This document shows positions 9,756 to 17,637 of a stretch of 64,000 nucleotides of DNA, in pieces. Below the pieces are notes generated by a model. The model saw nothing but the letters and a program-made list of their open reading frames with translations, was not told where the DNA came from and searched no databases. Source of the stretch: VRUE01 sp963725085 (GTDB lineage Bacteria > Actinomycetota > Thermoleophilia > Solirubrobacterales > 70-9); assembly GCA_963725085.1 (NCBI GenBank), contig CAVRXM010000005.1:930001-994000 (forward strand), written 5' to 3'. The position numbers and the translations under genes were made by a program. How positions within the stretch are numbered: position 1 is the stretch's first letter; every line of letters starts with the position of its first letter.

Positions 9756-11609
9756 CTACTCGACGGTGACGGTCTTGGCGAGGTTGCGCGGCTGGTCGAC
9801 GTTGAGGCCGCGGGCCTTCGCGATGTCGTAGGCCAGCAGCTGCAGCGGCAGGATCGCAACGATCGGCTGCATGATCCAGTCGGTCCGCGCTACCTCGATC
9901 GTCTGGTCGGCGACTGCGTCGACCCGATCGTCGCCCGCGGTGGCGATCGCGATCGTCGAGGCGCCGCGGGCGCGCACCTCTTCGACGTTGGAGAGGATCT
10001 TGTCGAGGACCGGGCTCTCGGTCGCGACGCAGACGACGGGCGTCGACTCGTCGAGCAGGGCAATCGGCCCGTGCTTCATCTCACCGGCGGCGTAGGCGTC
10101 GGTCGGGATGTAGGAGATCTCCTTCAGCTTCAGCGCCCCCTCGAGGCAGACGGGAAGGCCGATATGGCGGCCGAGATAGAGGAAGAAGCCCTGGTCGCTC
10201 TGCTTGGCGCAGACCTCGCGAACGTGGTCCTCGCAGGCGGCGAGCGTTTCCTCGATCTTCGAGGGAAGGTGCTTGAGCTCTGCCACCAGCTCGGCCAGCC
10301 GCTCCGTCGACATCGTCTCGCGCAGCTCGGCGAGCTTCAGCCCGATCAGGTACATCGTCGCCGTCTGGGCGACGAAGGTCTTGGTCGCGGCGACGCTGAT
10401 CTCGATGCCGGCGCGGGTGTAGAGGACCGCGTCGGCGTCCCGAGTCGCCTGGCTGCCGCGGATGTTGGTGATCGCGAGGACCTTGGCGCCGCGCTCGCGG
10501 GCGAGACGCATCGCCGCCAGCGTGTCGGCGGTCTCCCCCGATTGGGTGATCCCGATCACGAGGTCGCCCGCGCCGACCACCGGGTTGCGGTAGCGGTACT
10601 CGGAGGCGATGTCCATCTCGACCGGGACTCGCGCCCACTCCTCGATCGCGTAACGGCCGACGAGCCCGGCGTGGTAGGAGGTGCCGCAGGCGACTATCAC
10701 GATCCGCCTCAGGTCGCAGAGGAAGGAGTCGTCGAGCTCGACCTCGGAGAGGTCGACCGCTTCGTCTCCCGGCAGCCTGTCGGCGATCGTTTCCGCGACC
10801 GCATCCGCCTGTTCGTGGATCTCCTTCAGCATGAAGGTCTCGTAGCCGCCCTTCTCGGCCGCGGTCTCGTCCCAGGAGATCTCCTCCGGCTCGCGCTCGA
10901 CCCGATTGCCCTCGGCGTCGGTGACGCTGACCCCGGAGGAGTCGATCGTGACGATCTCGTCGTTCTCGATCGCGACCGCGAGGCGGGTCTCGGCGAGGAA
11001 GGCCGGGATCGCCGAGGCGAGGAAGCTCTCGCCATCGCCGACGCCGGCGACCAGCGGGCACTCCTTGCGGGCTCCGACGAGGATGCCGGGCTCCTCGGCG
11101 TGCATCGCGACGAAGGCGTAATGGCCGCGCAGCTCGCCGAACGCGGCCCGGACCGCGGCGGCGAGGTCGCCGTCGTAATGGCCGGCGATCAGGTGGGCGA
11201 CGACCTCGGCGTCGGTTTCGGAGCTGAACTCCTGTCCTTCCTCCTCTAGCCGGTGGCGCAGCTTGGCGTGGTTCTCGACTATCCCGTTGAGGACGATGTG
11301 GACGCGATCGGAGCTGTCGCTGTGCGGGTGGGCGTTCTCCTCGGTGACCCTGCCGTGGGTCGCCCAGCGGGTGTGGGCGACGCCGGTCGTGGCCGGCGGC
11401 GCGGCGACGGCGACACCGCCGCCGCCCTCCTCCTCCATCGCAGCCCGGAGGTTGGCGAGGTTGCCGACAGCGCGGACGCTGTCGACGTGGCCGTCCTCGA
11501 TCACCGAGACGCCCGCCGAGTCATAGCCTCGGTACTCGAGCTTTTCGAGCCCGGCGACCAGGATGTCCCGGCAGGGACGGCGCCCCACATATCCGACGAT
11601 TCCGCACAT
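9756..11609 (-). CDS. glmS: Glutamine-fructose-6-phosphate aminotransferase (isomerizing)
   Basis: 617 residues. The protein starts MCGIVGYVG, with Cys2 as the glutaminase nucleophile, and contains the GATase II domain (~1-230) followed by two SIS domains carrying GTSYHAG, ITQSGETADT and SVAATKTF. It ends DQPRNLAKTVTVE, the universal C-terminus. It makes glucosamine-6-phosphate, the entry to peptidoglycan. The gene follows glmM by 35 bases; both act in UDP-GlcNAc synthesis. I looked for a glmS ribozyme upstream and see none, and the short gap leaves no room. Confidence 0.98.
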   Translation of the reverse strand: MCGIVGYVGRRPCRDILVAGLEKLEYRGYDSAGVSVIEDGHVDSVRAVGNLANLRAAMEEEGGGGVAVAAPPATTGVAHTRWATHGRVTEENAHPHSDSSDRVHIVLNGIVENHAKLRHRLEEEGQEFSSETDAEVVAHLIAGHYDGDLAAAVRAAFGELRGHYAFVAMHAEEPGILVGARKECPLVAGVGDGESFLASAIPAFLAETRLAVAIENDEIVTIDSSGVSVTDAEGNRVEREPEEISWDETAAEKGGYETFMLKEIHEQADAVAETIADRLPGDEAVDLSEVELDDSFLCDLRRIVIVACGTSYHAGLVGRYAIEEWARVPVEMDIASEYRYRNPVVGAGDLVIGITQSGETADTLAAMRLARERGAKVLAITNIRGSQATRDADAVLYTRAGIEISVAATKTFVAQTATMYLIGLKLAELRETMSTERLAELVAELKHLPSKIEETLAACEDHVREVCAKQSDQGFFLYLGRHIGLPVCLEGALKLKEISYIPTDAYAAGEMKHGPIALLDESTPVVCVATESPVLDKILSNVEEVRARGASTIAIATAGDDRVDAVADQTIEVARTDWIMQPIVAILPLQLLAYDIAKARGLNVDQPRNLAKTVTVE

Positions 11610-11644
11610 CGAGGCGATTAAGGGTAGACGGCCTGGGCCCGCCG

Positions 11645-12988
11645 CTAGGCGAGCTCGCGTCTGACGACAGCCGCCAGCCGCTCGCAGATCGCCTCGGCCT
11701 CCCCGGCGTCGGGGGCCTCGACCATCACCCGGACGAGGGGCTCGGTGCCGGACGGGCGCAGGAGGACCCTGCCCCTGCCCTCGAGCGGCCCCTCCTCCTC
11801 CCTGACCGCCTCCCAGATCGGGGTCGCCTCCTCGAGCGCGTCGCGGTCGCCGACCTCGACGTTGACCATCCTCTGCGGCACCCTCTCCATCGGCACCGTG
11901 TCGGCGAGGTCTCCGCCGCCGAGCTCGCGCATCGTCATCAGCGCCGCGGCGATCCCGTCGCCGGTGGCGACGAACCGGGTGTCGATGATGTGGCCCGACT
12001 GCTCGCCGCCGAGCGCCCAGCCGCGCCGCCCGAGCTCATCGAGCACGTAGCGGTCGCCGACGCTCGTCACCGCGACCTCGATCCCGGCGTCCTCCATCGC
12101 CCGGTGGAACCCGTAGTTGCTCATCACCGTCACCGCGACCCCGCCACCGAGCTCGCCCCTCGTCTTCATCCCACGCGCGGCGAGGGCGATCAGCTCATCG
12201 CCATCATGCGACCGGCCGGAGGCGTCGACGGCGAGGACCCGGTCGCCGTCGCCGTCGAAGGCGAACCCGATGTCGGCGTCCGATGCGGCGATGTGGGCGC
12301 AAAGTTTGTCGAGGTGGGTCGAGCCGCAGCCGTCGTTGATGTTTCGCCCGTCGGGCTCGACCGCGATCGCGTCGACCGTGGCCCCGAGCCGCTCGAAGAT
12401 CGCCGGCCCGACCCTGTGGGTCGCGCCGTTGGCGCAATCGAGCGCGACGGTCACGCCCCTGAGGTCGAGCGGAAACGCGGTCTCCAGCGCCCGCAGGTAG
12501 TCCTCCATCGCCCCGTTGAGCTCGCGGACCCCGCCCGGCCCCGATGCGGTCGAGGTTGGCTCCGCTTTATCGCCATCACCTCGACAGCCGTCGAGAAGGT
12601 CCTCGATGCCGGCCTCCGCCTCATCGCTCAGCTTCGTCCCGGCAGCGGAGAAGAACTTGATCCCGTTGTCGCGGTAGGGGTTGTGCGAGGCCGAGACGAC
12701 CGCCGCGAGGTCGAGGCCGAGGCGCCTGACGAGGATCGCTGCGGCGGGGGTGGGAAGCACGCCGCCGAGCAGGGTTTCCCCGCCTGCCGCGGCGACTCCG
12801 GCGGCGAGAGCCGACTCCAGCATCGGCCCCGACTCGCGGGTGTCGCGGACGATCAGGACCTGGGGGCGCTCGACGCCGAGGGATGCGACCGCCGCCCGCC
12901 CCAGCGCCATCGCCATCTCGGCGGTGAGAAAGGCGCCCACCTCCCCTCGGACCCCGTCGGTTCCGAAGAGCTTGCGCTCCGCCGACAA
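11645..12988 (-). CDS. glmM: Phosphoglucosamine mutase
   Basis: 447 residues, family length. It starts at TTG 12988 (SAERKLFGTDGVRG), and the phosphoserine loop is VSASHNPYRDNG; the metal-binding DGDGDR and the late LLRPSGTEPLVRVM are intact. It converts glucosamine-6-P to glucosamine-1-P, the step after GlmS. An AGGGG ribosome site upstream overlaps the end of rpsI, whose stop lies 9 bases away. The rplM-rpsI-glmM-glmS order is the usual actinobacterial one, so cell-wall precursor synthesis is probably linked to ribosomal-protein transcription. Confidence 0.97.
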   Translation of the reverse strand: MSAERKLFGTDGVRGEVGAFLTAEMAMALGRAAVASLGVERPQVLIVRDTRESGPMLESALAAGVAAAGGETLLGGVLPTPAAAILVRRLGLDLAAVVSASHNPYRDNGIKFFSAAGTKLSDEAEAGIEDLLDGCRGDGDKAEPTSTASGPGGVRELNGAMEDYLRALETAFPLDLRGVTVALDCANGATHRVGPAIFERLGATVDAIAVEPDGRNINDGCGSTHLDKLCAHIAASDADIGFAFDGDGDRVLAVDASGRSHDGDELIALAARGMKTRGELGGGVAVTVMSNYGFHRAMEDAGIEVAVTSVGDRYVLDELGRRGWALGGEQSGHIIDTRFVATGDGIAAALMTMRELGGGDLADTVPMERVPQRMVNVEVGDRDALEEATPIWEAVREEEGPLEGRGRVLLRPSGTEPLVRVMVEAPDAGEAEAICERLAAVVRRELA

Positions 12989-12996
12989 TCGGGCCC

Positions 12997-14013
12997 CTAG
13001 CGCTTGGAGAACTGCGGACGCTTGCGGGCCTTCTTCAGGCCGGCCTTGCGGCGCTCCTTGACGCGGGCGTCGCGGGTCAGGTAGCCGCGGCGCTTGAGCT
13101 CGCTCCGCAGCTCCGGATCGACCTCGGTGAGCGCCCGGGCGATCCCGTGCCGGACAGCGCCGGCCTGGCCGCCGATGCCGCCGCCGTGAACGCGGACACG
13201 GACATCGACGCTGCCCTCGTAACCGGTCGTCGCAAGCGGCTGGCGCGCCATCGTCTGGTGCAGCGGGCGCGGGAAGAACTCCTCGATCGGGCGCCTGTTG
13301 ATGACGATCTCGCCGCTGCCGGACAGCAGGGTGACGCGGGCGATCGCGCTCTTCCGCTTGCCCGTCGCGAGGTAGCGGGCGTCGCCCTCGAGCTTGGCGG
13401 GCTCACGGGGCGCGGGACGGTCCTCGTCCTCACCTCGGGAGCCGACGAGCTCGGCCTCCCTGCGGGCGCGCTCCTCCTCCTCGGCCTCGAGGCGGGCCTG
13501 CTCCTCGGCGCTCCGGGGCCGCTCCTCCTCCTCGACCGCGATCGGCTCGAGGTCGGCTCCCGGAATCACATCGGCTTTCTTCTCTTTCGCCTTCGGCTCC
13601 TCGGCAACCTCTGGCTCCTCGGCCTCGGTCGCCGCATCCTCGGCGAGCGCCTCCGGCGCCTCGTCCTCGGAGGCGTCAGGCGCCTCGTCCTCGGAGGCCT
13701 CTGGCGACTCATCGCCCTCGCTCGTCGCAGAGGAATCAGACTGCGACTCCTCCTCGCTCGGGCTTGCGGCTTCGCCATCAACCGCCGACTCCTCCGCTTC
13801 GCGTCCGGGGTCGGCGGGCGTGTCCTCGCCGTCGGACTCCTCCGCCTCTGCCGCGGGTGGCGTCGAGGATGGCTCCTCGCCCGCAGCGTCGTCCCGCGAG
13901 GACGAGGAGTCATCCTCGTCGACAGGACCCGCGGCCTGGGCGGCGTCGTCCTGCGGGGTGGGCTCTGCCGACTCCTCTGAAGTCTCTTCGTTCTGCTTCC
14001 CGTCCTCGTTCAT
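12997..14013 (-). CDS. rpsI: 30S ribosomal protein uS9 with long acidic N-terminal extension
   Basis: The C-terminal 127 residues (from ARYLATGKRKSAIARV to the RPQFSKR end) are a normal uS9, whose basic tail reaches the P-site tRNA. In front of this is an extension of about 211 residues almost entirely of Glu, Asp, Ser, Ala and Pro, with an internal duplication (EASEDEAPDASEDEAPEA). Start ATG 14013 overlaps the TGA of rplM (14010-14012) in an ATGA, so translation is coupled and this start is the natural one. Mycobacterial and streptomycete uS9 proteins have short acidic leaders of about 20-50 residues; 211 is far longer. The extension could be disordered, be cleaved, or neutralise the basic core before assembly. 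Confidence 0.93.
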   Translation of the reverse strand: MNEDGKQNEETSEESAEPTPQDDAAQAAGPVDEDDSSSSRDDAAGEEPSSTPPAAEAEESDGEDTPADPGREAEESAVDGEAASPSEEESQSDSSATSEGDESPEASEDEAPDASEDEAPEALAEDAATEAEEPEVAEEPKAKEKKADVIPGADLEPIAVEEEERPRSAEEQARLEAEEEERARREAELVGSRGEDEDRPAPREPAKLEGDARYLATGKRKSAIARVTLLSGSGEIVINRRPIEEFFPRPLHQTMARQPLATTGYEGSVDVRVRVHGGGIGGQAGAVRHGIARALTEVDPELRSELKRRGYLTRDARVKERRKAGLKKARKRPQFSKR

Positions 14014-14444
14014 CGCTCGATCTCCATCGGCTGAGGTTTCTGCGCCGCGTGGGGGTGGTCCGGGCCGGCATAGACCTTGAGCTTGGTCAGCTGGCGGCGG
14101 GCAAGCCGGTTGCGGGGCAACATTCCCTTCACCGCCTTGCGGATCACCTCCTCGGGACGCCTCTCGAGCATCTCCCCCAGGCTCCGGGACTTGATCCCAC
14201 CCGGGTATCCGCTGTGGCGCCAGTAGCGCTTCTGCTCGAGCTTGTTCCCCGTGACCCGGATCTTCTCGGCGTTGACGACGACGACGAAATCGCCGGTGTC
14301 GACGTGGGGGGTGTACTCGGGCTTGCGCTTTCCGCGCAGGGCGTTGGCGATCCGGGTCGCCAGCCGGCCGAGGGTCTGGCCCTCGGCATCGACCACGTAC
14401 CAGTCGCGCTGGCGGTCGGCGGATGTTGCTACATAGGTCTTCAT
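14010..14444 (-). CDS. rplM: 50S ribosomal protein uL13
   Basis: 144 residues, standard size. It starts MKTYVATSADRQRDWYVVDAEG and has GDFVVVVNAEKIRVTGNKLEQK and the conserved MLPRNRLARRQ. uL13 is an early-assembly protein of the large subunit. Start ATG 14444 lies only five bases after a hairpin-plus-T5 structure (14450-14476), and I see no ribosome-binding sequence. Its TGA overlaps the rpsI start. It is the first gene of the rplM-rpsI-glmM-glmS unit. Confidence 0.98.
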   Translation of the reverse strand: MKTYVATSADRQRDWYVVDAEGQTLGRLATRIANALRGKRKPEYTPHVDTGDFVVVVNAEKIRVTGNKLEQKRYWRHSGYPGGIKSRSLGEMLERRPEEVIRKAVKGMLPRNRLARRQLTKLKVYAGPDHPHAAQKPQPMEIER

Positions 14445-14449
14445 CGTTG

Positions 14450-14476
14450 AAAAACCGCGCGGGCAACCCTGCGCGG
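14450..14476 (-). terminator. Hairpin with T5 tail in the rplM leader (probable attenuator)
   Basis: On the minus strand: CCGCGC-A-GGG, loop TTG, CCC-GCGCGG, then TTTTT. That is nine base pairs with one bulged A, followed by a U-tract, the form of an intrinsic terminator. It lies between the candidate rplM promoter and its ATG, with no other minus-strand gene upstream to terminate. It therefore probably regulates the rplM-rpsI operon by premature termination or by blocking initiation. The distance from the inferred transcript start is very short. Confidence 0.6.
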
Positions 14477-14485
14477 CGGTCCAGC

Positions 14486-14491
14486 ATCATA
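14486..14491 (-). promoter_or_regulatory. -10 element of the rplM promoter
   Basis: Minus-strand TATGAT, one mismatch from TATAAT, about 42 bases before the rplM ATG. No good -35 hexamer is visible 16-18 bases upstream. The inferred transcript start is near 14479, just before the attenuator-like hairpin. Confidence 0.45.
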
Positions 14492-14505
14492 GCCGCAGAC
14501 CGTTC

Positions 14506-14511
14506 TATACT
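14506..14511 (+). promoter_or_regulatory. -10 element of the c-di-AMP riboswitch/M23 peptidase promoter
   Basis: TATACT, one mismatch from consensus, placing transcription start near 14518, exactly at the 5' edge of the riboswitch. It is only about 15 bp from the divergent rplM -10 element, so the two promoters overlap back to back. The -35 region is weak. Confidence 0.55.
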
Positions 14512-14519
14512 GCCGCGCC

Positions 14520-14665
14520 AAGCAGTGCCGAATCCCGCCTGGCCCAGCCGGACGGGAGCGGAGGAACCGAAGAGGCCGTTGCAGGTCTCCGGGGCGAATC
14601 GGACGAACAGGTCCGTAGCGCAGCTCTTTCAGCGCGAGCCCGACAGCTAACTCCGTAGGCGAACG
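14520..14665 (+). ncRNA. Cyclic di-AMP riboswitch (ydaO-yuaA class)
   Basis: The strand carries the conserved blocks in the correct order: GCCGAATCC (14527), CGGAGGAACCG (~14559), GGGGCGAATC (~14591), the TAGCGCAGCTC strand (~14615) and, most diagnostic, CCCGACAGCTAACTCCGTAGGC ending at 14660. The latter closes the junction and pairs with the 5' GCC. This matches the ydaO class, which binds two c-di-AMP molecules and in actinobacteria often sits before resuscitation-factor or NlpC/M23 cell-wall hydrolase genes. Here it is followed by a secreted M23 peptidase starting 17 bases later, so c-di-AMP likely represses that enzyme. The expression platform is not obvious; a ribosome site GAGAGGA lies directly behind the aptamer. 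Confidence 0.93.
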
Positions 14666-14681
14666 AAAGAGAGGACTGTAG

Positions 14682-15641
14682 GTGGCACGCAGCGGGACGG
14701 CTGCCGGATTCCGGCAAACCGGATTTGGATTGATCGTCGCACTTGCGATGGTCTTGGCGTGCTCGGCAGCGCCCGCCGCCGCCCAGACCGGCGGCGCCCC
14801 GACTCCGGCTGGCATGGCTCCGGCCCCGCCGAGCCCGACCGGCACCCCGGCCGACGCAACCCCGAGCGCCGGCGACCTGACCCTGGAGTCGGCCGAAGTC
14901 ACCCCGCGGAAGTCCTTTTATTACGGGGTCCGCTACCCGAGCCTCCGCTACACGATCGGCAGCGACCAGCCCCAGAACGACCTTCGGATCGATGTCGTCG
15001 ACGCGGCCGGAGAAGTGATGGCGAGCTACTACCGCAACGACGTCGCGCCCGGAGCCGAAGACAGGGTCCGGTGGTCGGGGGTGACCGCCCTGGGCCGCCC
15101 GGCCCCCAACGGCCGCTACACGTTCAGGGTCACGCCGCAGACGAGCCCCGAACCGCTGCGGGCCAAGCGCCGCGCCTCCTCGTCCGAAGCGCCGGTCAGC
15201 CTCGGCTTCTCCCTCTACGGGTACTCGTTCCCGCTGCTTGGCGCCCATGACTTCGGCGATGCCGCCGACCGCTTCGGCGCCGCCCGATCCGGCCACACCC
15301 ACGAGGGGCAGGACATTCTCGCCAGATGCGGGACGCCGATCGTCGCCGCCCGCGGCGGGCGGGTCCAGTACGCGGGCTACCAGAGCGCCGCCGGCAACTA
15401 CGTCGTCATCGACGGGCGCGGGACCGGCTTCGACATGGCCTACATGCACATGCGGGAACCCTCTGCCCTGCAGGAAGGGATGGTCGTCCGCACCGGCCAG
15501 CCGATCGGGCTGGTCGGCGAAACCGGCGACGCCGTCGGGTGCCACCTCCACTTCGAGATTTGGGAACCACCGGGCTGGTACGAAGGCGGCAGCCCGATCG
15601 ACCCCCTCCCCTACCTCGAACGCTGGGATCGCTACAGCTAG
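14682..15641 (+). CDS. Secreted M23 (LytM-type) peptidase
   Basis: 319 residues. GTG start at 14682 with GAGAGGA upstream. A signal peptide (residues 1 to ~36, GLIVALAMVLACSAAPAAA) is followed by a Pro/Ala linker and a beta-rich domain. The catalytic domain begins ~205: GHTHEGQDIL holds the HxxxxD zinc ligands, and CHLHFEIW the HxH motif near residue 288. These residues fit a functional zinc peptidase cutting peptidoglycan cross-links. The upstream c-di-AMP riboswitch suggests that expression follows osmotic or cell-wall state. Confidence 0.93.
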   Translation: MARSGTAAGFRQTGFGLIVALAMVLACSAAPAAAQTGGAPTPAGMAPAPPSPTGTPADATPSAGDLTLESAEVTPRKSFYYGVRYPSLRYTIGSDQPQNDLRIDVVDAAGEVMASYYRNDVAPGAEDRVRWSGVTALGRPAPNGRYTFRVTPQTSPEPLRAKRRASSSEAPVSLGFSLYGYSFPLLGAHDFGDAADRFGAARSGHTHEGQDILARCGTPIVAARGGRVQYAGYQSAAGNYVVIDGRGTGFDMAYMHMREPSALQEGMVVRTGQPIGLVGETGDAVGCHLHFEIWEPPGWYEGGSPIDPLPYLERWDRYS

Positions 15642-15659
15642 GCGCGAACCGGTTCCAGG

Positions 15660-15682
15660 ATGAGAATGGGACTGGTTCTCAT
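15660..15682 (+). promoter_or_regulatory. Palindromic operator for a Fur-family regulator (probable Zur box)
   Basis: A perfect inverted repeat ATGAGAA - 9 bases - TTCTCAT, 20 bases before the start of the Fur-family gene. A second overlapping palindrome (GAGAATG ... CATTCTC) is nested in it. The AT-rich arms stand out from the surrounding GC-rich DNA and match the form of Fur/Zur operators. Autoregulation of the regulator and the following ZIP transporter is likely. Confidence 0.75.
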
Positions 15683-15701
15683 TCTCTGCTAGGTTCCGCC
15701 G

Positions 15702-16127
15702 ATGGGCTGGGCCGAGCTTGCGATGAGGCGCCTCGGTGAGGCCGGCTACCGGAGCGGCGGCTCGCGCCGCCAGGTCGTCGACCTCCTCGACCGCGAGAGC
15801 TGCGCGGTGACGGCGCTCGAGATCGACCGCCGTCTCGATTCGGTCGGCCGGGCCAGCGTCTACCGGACCCTCGAGCAGCTCGAGCAGCTCCACCTGATCC
15901 AGCGGGTCGAGATCGGCGGCGACGCGGCCGGTTACGAGCGCGTCGACCCCGAGCTCCATCACCATCACATCGTCTGCGAGGAGTGCGGGCGGCTCGCCCC
16001 GTTCGCGAGCGAGGCGCTCGAGGAGGCGATCGAGGCGGTCAGCCGCCGGTCCGAGTTCGCGGTCGCCGCGCACGACGTGGTCCTCCGCGGGACCTGCCCG
16101 CGCTGCGGCAGCGGCGGCGGGCGCTGA
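15702..16127 (+). CDS. zur: Fur-family repressor, probably zinc-responsive (Zur)
   Basis: 141 residues, family length. An N-terminal winged helix (ALEIDRRLDSVGRASVYRTL) precedes the metal-binding domain, whose motif HHHHIVCEECGRL holds a His cluster and CxxC. A second CxxC (CPRCG) ends the protein; the two CxxC pairs form the structural zinc site. The next gene is a ZIP zinc importer eight bases downstream, and a palindromic operator lies just upstream; both favour Zur over Fur. Metal selectivity is inferred from context only. Confidence 0.88.
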   Translation: MGWAELAMRRLGEAGYRSGGSRRQVVDLLDRESCAVTALEIDRRLDSVGRASVYRTLEQLEQLHLIQRVEIGGDAAGYERVDPELHHHHIVCEECGRLAPFASEALEEAIEAVSRRSEFAVAAHDVVLRGTCPRCGSGGGR

Positions 16128-16134
16128 GGCCGGC

Positions 16135-16854
16135 GTGCCCGGGCTCGCGATCCCCCTCGCCGCCCTGACCGTCGTCGCGACCCTGGTCGGCGGCCAGATC
16201 GCGCTGCGCCTCTCCCACACCCTTCCCACCGTGATCGCGCTGACCGGCGGCGTCGTCGTCGCCGTCGCGCTCTTCGACGTCCTCCCCGAGGGGATCGAAA
16301 ACGTCGGCGACACGAGCCGGGCGACCGCCCTCGTCGCGGTCGGCTTCCTCGCCTTCTTCTTCGCCGAGCGGGCGCTGGTCCTCCACCACCGCGACGATCC
16401 CGACGAGGCCCGCGCCCACCACCGCGTCGGGGTTCTCGGCGCGCTAGGACTCTCGGTCCACAGCTTCATCGACGGGCTCGGGATCGGCCTCGCCTTCGGC
16501 CTCGACGAGACGACCGGCTTCCTCGTCTTCATCGCTGTGATCAGCCACGACTTCGCCGACGGGCTCAACACGGTCAGCTTCGTCCTCAGCCAGTCCGGCA
16601 ACCGTGGGCAGGCAAAGAAATGGCTGCGGATCGACGCGCTGGCGCCGCTGCTGGGCGCGATCGTCGGCTCGCTGATGACCGTCTCCGACGAGGCCCTCGG
16701 CTACATCCTCTGCCTCTACAGCGGCTTCTTCATCTACATGGGGGCGACCGACCTCCTGCCCGAGGCCCACGCCCACGCCTCCTGGCAGAAAGTCGCGCTG
16801 ACCGCGTCCGGCTTCGCGATGATCTTCGCGATCACCCGCGTCGCCGGGGTCTGA
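16135..16854 (+). CDS. ZIP-family zinc transporter
   Basis: 239 residues from GTG 16135, with about eight membrane helices. The ZIP signature in TM4-TM5 is intact: HSFIDGLGIGLAFG and HDFADGLNTVSFVL, containing the H and D/E metal-binding residues. ZIP proteins bring Zn2+ (some Fe or Mn) into the cytoplasm. Its place behind the Zur-like gene and shared operator suggests zinc starvation induction. The end overlaps the convergent membrane protein gene by about 20 bases. Confidence 0.92.
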   Translation: MPGLAIPLAALTVVATLVGGQIALRLSHTLPTVIALTGGVVVAVALFDVLPEGIENVGDTSRATALVAVGFLAFFFAERALVLHHRDDPDEARAHHRVGVLGALGLSVHSFIDGLGIGLAFGLDETTGFLVFIAVISHDFADGLNTVSFVLSQSGNRGQAKKWLRIDALAPLLGAIVGSLMTVSDEALGYILCLYSGFFIYMGATDLLPEAHAHASWQKVALTASGFAMIFAITRVAGV

Positions 16855-17629
16855 GCGCGGCCTCGGTGTCACCGCCCTCCGGCGCCAGCCTCAGTGTCAG
16901 CGCCAGGGCGACCGCGATCGGGACCGTCGCCGGCAGCGTGTCGAGGACGAAGAAGAGGAGGTCGAATGCGAGGCCGAGCGCAGCGGCCAACCCCGCCGCG
17001 GTCAGCTGGCGGCGACGTTCGGCGGCGAGCAGGCAGCCGGTGGTCGCGGCGACGAATACGTCCCCGAACCCCATCTGAGCCGAGCCGAAGCGGATCAGCT
17101 GCAGCCGTGGCAGCGCGCCAGGGTGGGCAGCGACGAGGACCCCGTTCGGCCCCTGCAGGAGTTCGGCGGCGACGAGGATCGCGTCGATCGTCGCCATCGC
17201 GTAGATCCCCCACCGCAGCCAGGGGCCCGGAACGGCGGAGGCGAGCAGCCAGCCGAGGGTGACGCAGGCAAGCGAGGAGACCGCCGCGGCCGCGGCCTCA
17301 CCGGCGAGCGCGCCCTTCGAGACCCAGGCGAGGGCGAAGAGGGGAAGCGCCGCCAGCGCCCAGGCCGGGCGCGCGCCCCGGATCAGCCACCCGAGGGCGA
17401 ACGCCGCCAGCGGCGGGCACGCGATCAGCGCCAGGTAGGAGAGGGTCGTGGCCGAGCCCGGTGTCGCGGCGACGATGCCGATCACGACGATGATCGAGGC
17501 GGCCGGGATCACCGCCCACCAGGGACTGCGGAGCGACTCCACCCAGCCGGCCGGGCGGGCCCGCGGCAGCGCCACCAGCGCGGCCTGCAGCAGACTGAGC
17601 GCCCCTATCGAAATCGCAAACGGGAGCAT
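16832..17629 (-). CDS. Multi-pass membrane protein, possible presenilin/A22-like aspartyl protease
   Basis: 265 residues with seven to nine hydrophobic segments and a basic C-terminus. Three features in the right order resemble intramembrane aspartyl proteases of the presenilin family: an Asp inside a helix (MATIDAILVAA, ~145), MGFGDVFVAA (~190, GxGD) and DTLPATVPIA (~240, in the place of the PAL motif). I infer this from motif order and spacing; PAL is altered to PAT. Start ATG 17629, just after a perfect 50-bp palindrome; it runs in the same direction as guaA. It could equally be an unrelated membrane protein. Confidence 0.55.
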   Translation of the reverse strand: MLPFAISIGALSLLQAALVALPRARPAGWVESLRSPWWAVIPAASIIVVIGIVAATPGSATTLSYLALIACPPLAAFALGWLIRGARPAWALAALPLFALAWVSKGALAGEAAAAAVSSLACVTLGWLLASAVPGPWLRWGIYAMATIDAILVAAELLQGPNGVLVAAHPGALPRLQLIRFGSAQMGFGDVFVAATTGCLLAAERRRQLTAAGLAAALGLAFDLLFFVLDTLPATVPIAVALALTLRLAPEGGDTEAALRPRRRG

Positions 17630-17637
17630 CCCATCGG

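Noticed and set aside
8028..11249. A 1073-codon open frame on the plus strand
   Set aside because: It is the antisense shadow of nnr and glmS, with Arg/Gly/Pro/Asp-rich composition and no conserved domain. Very high GC content creates such long open frames.
9735..11644. glmS ribozyme or riboswitch upstream of glmS
   Set aside because: The glmM-glmS gap is 35 bases, too short for either, and no ribozyme core sequence is present.
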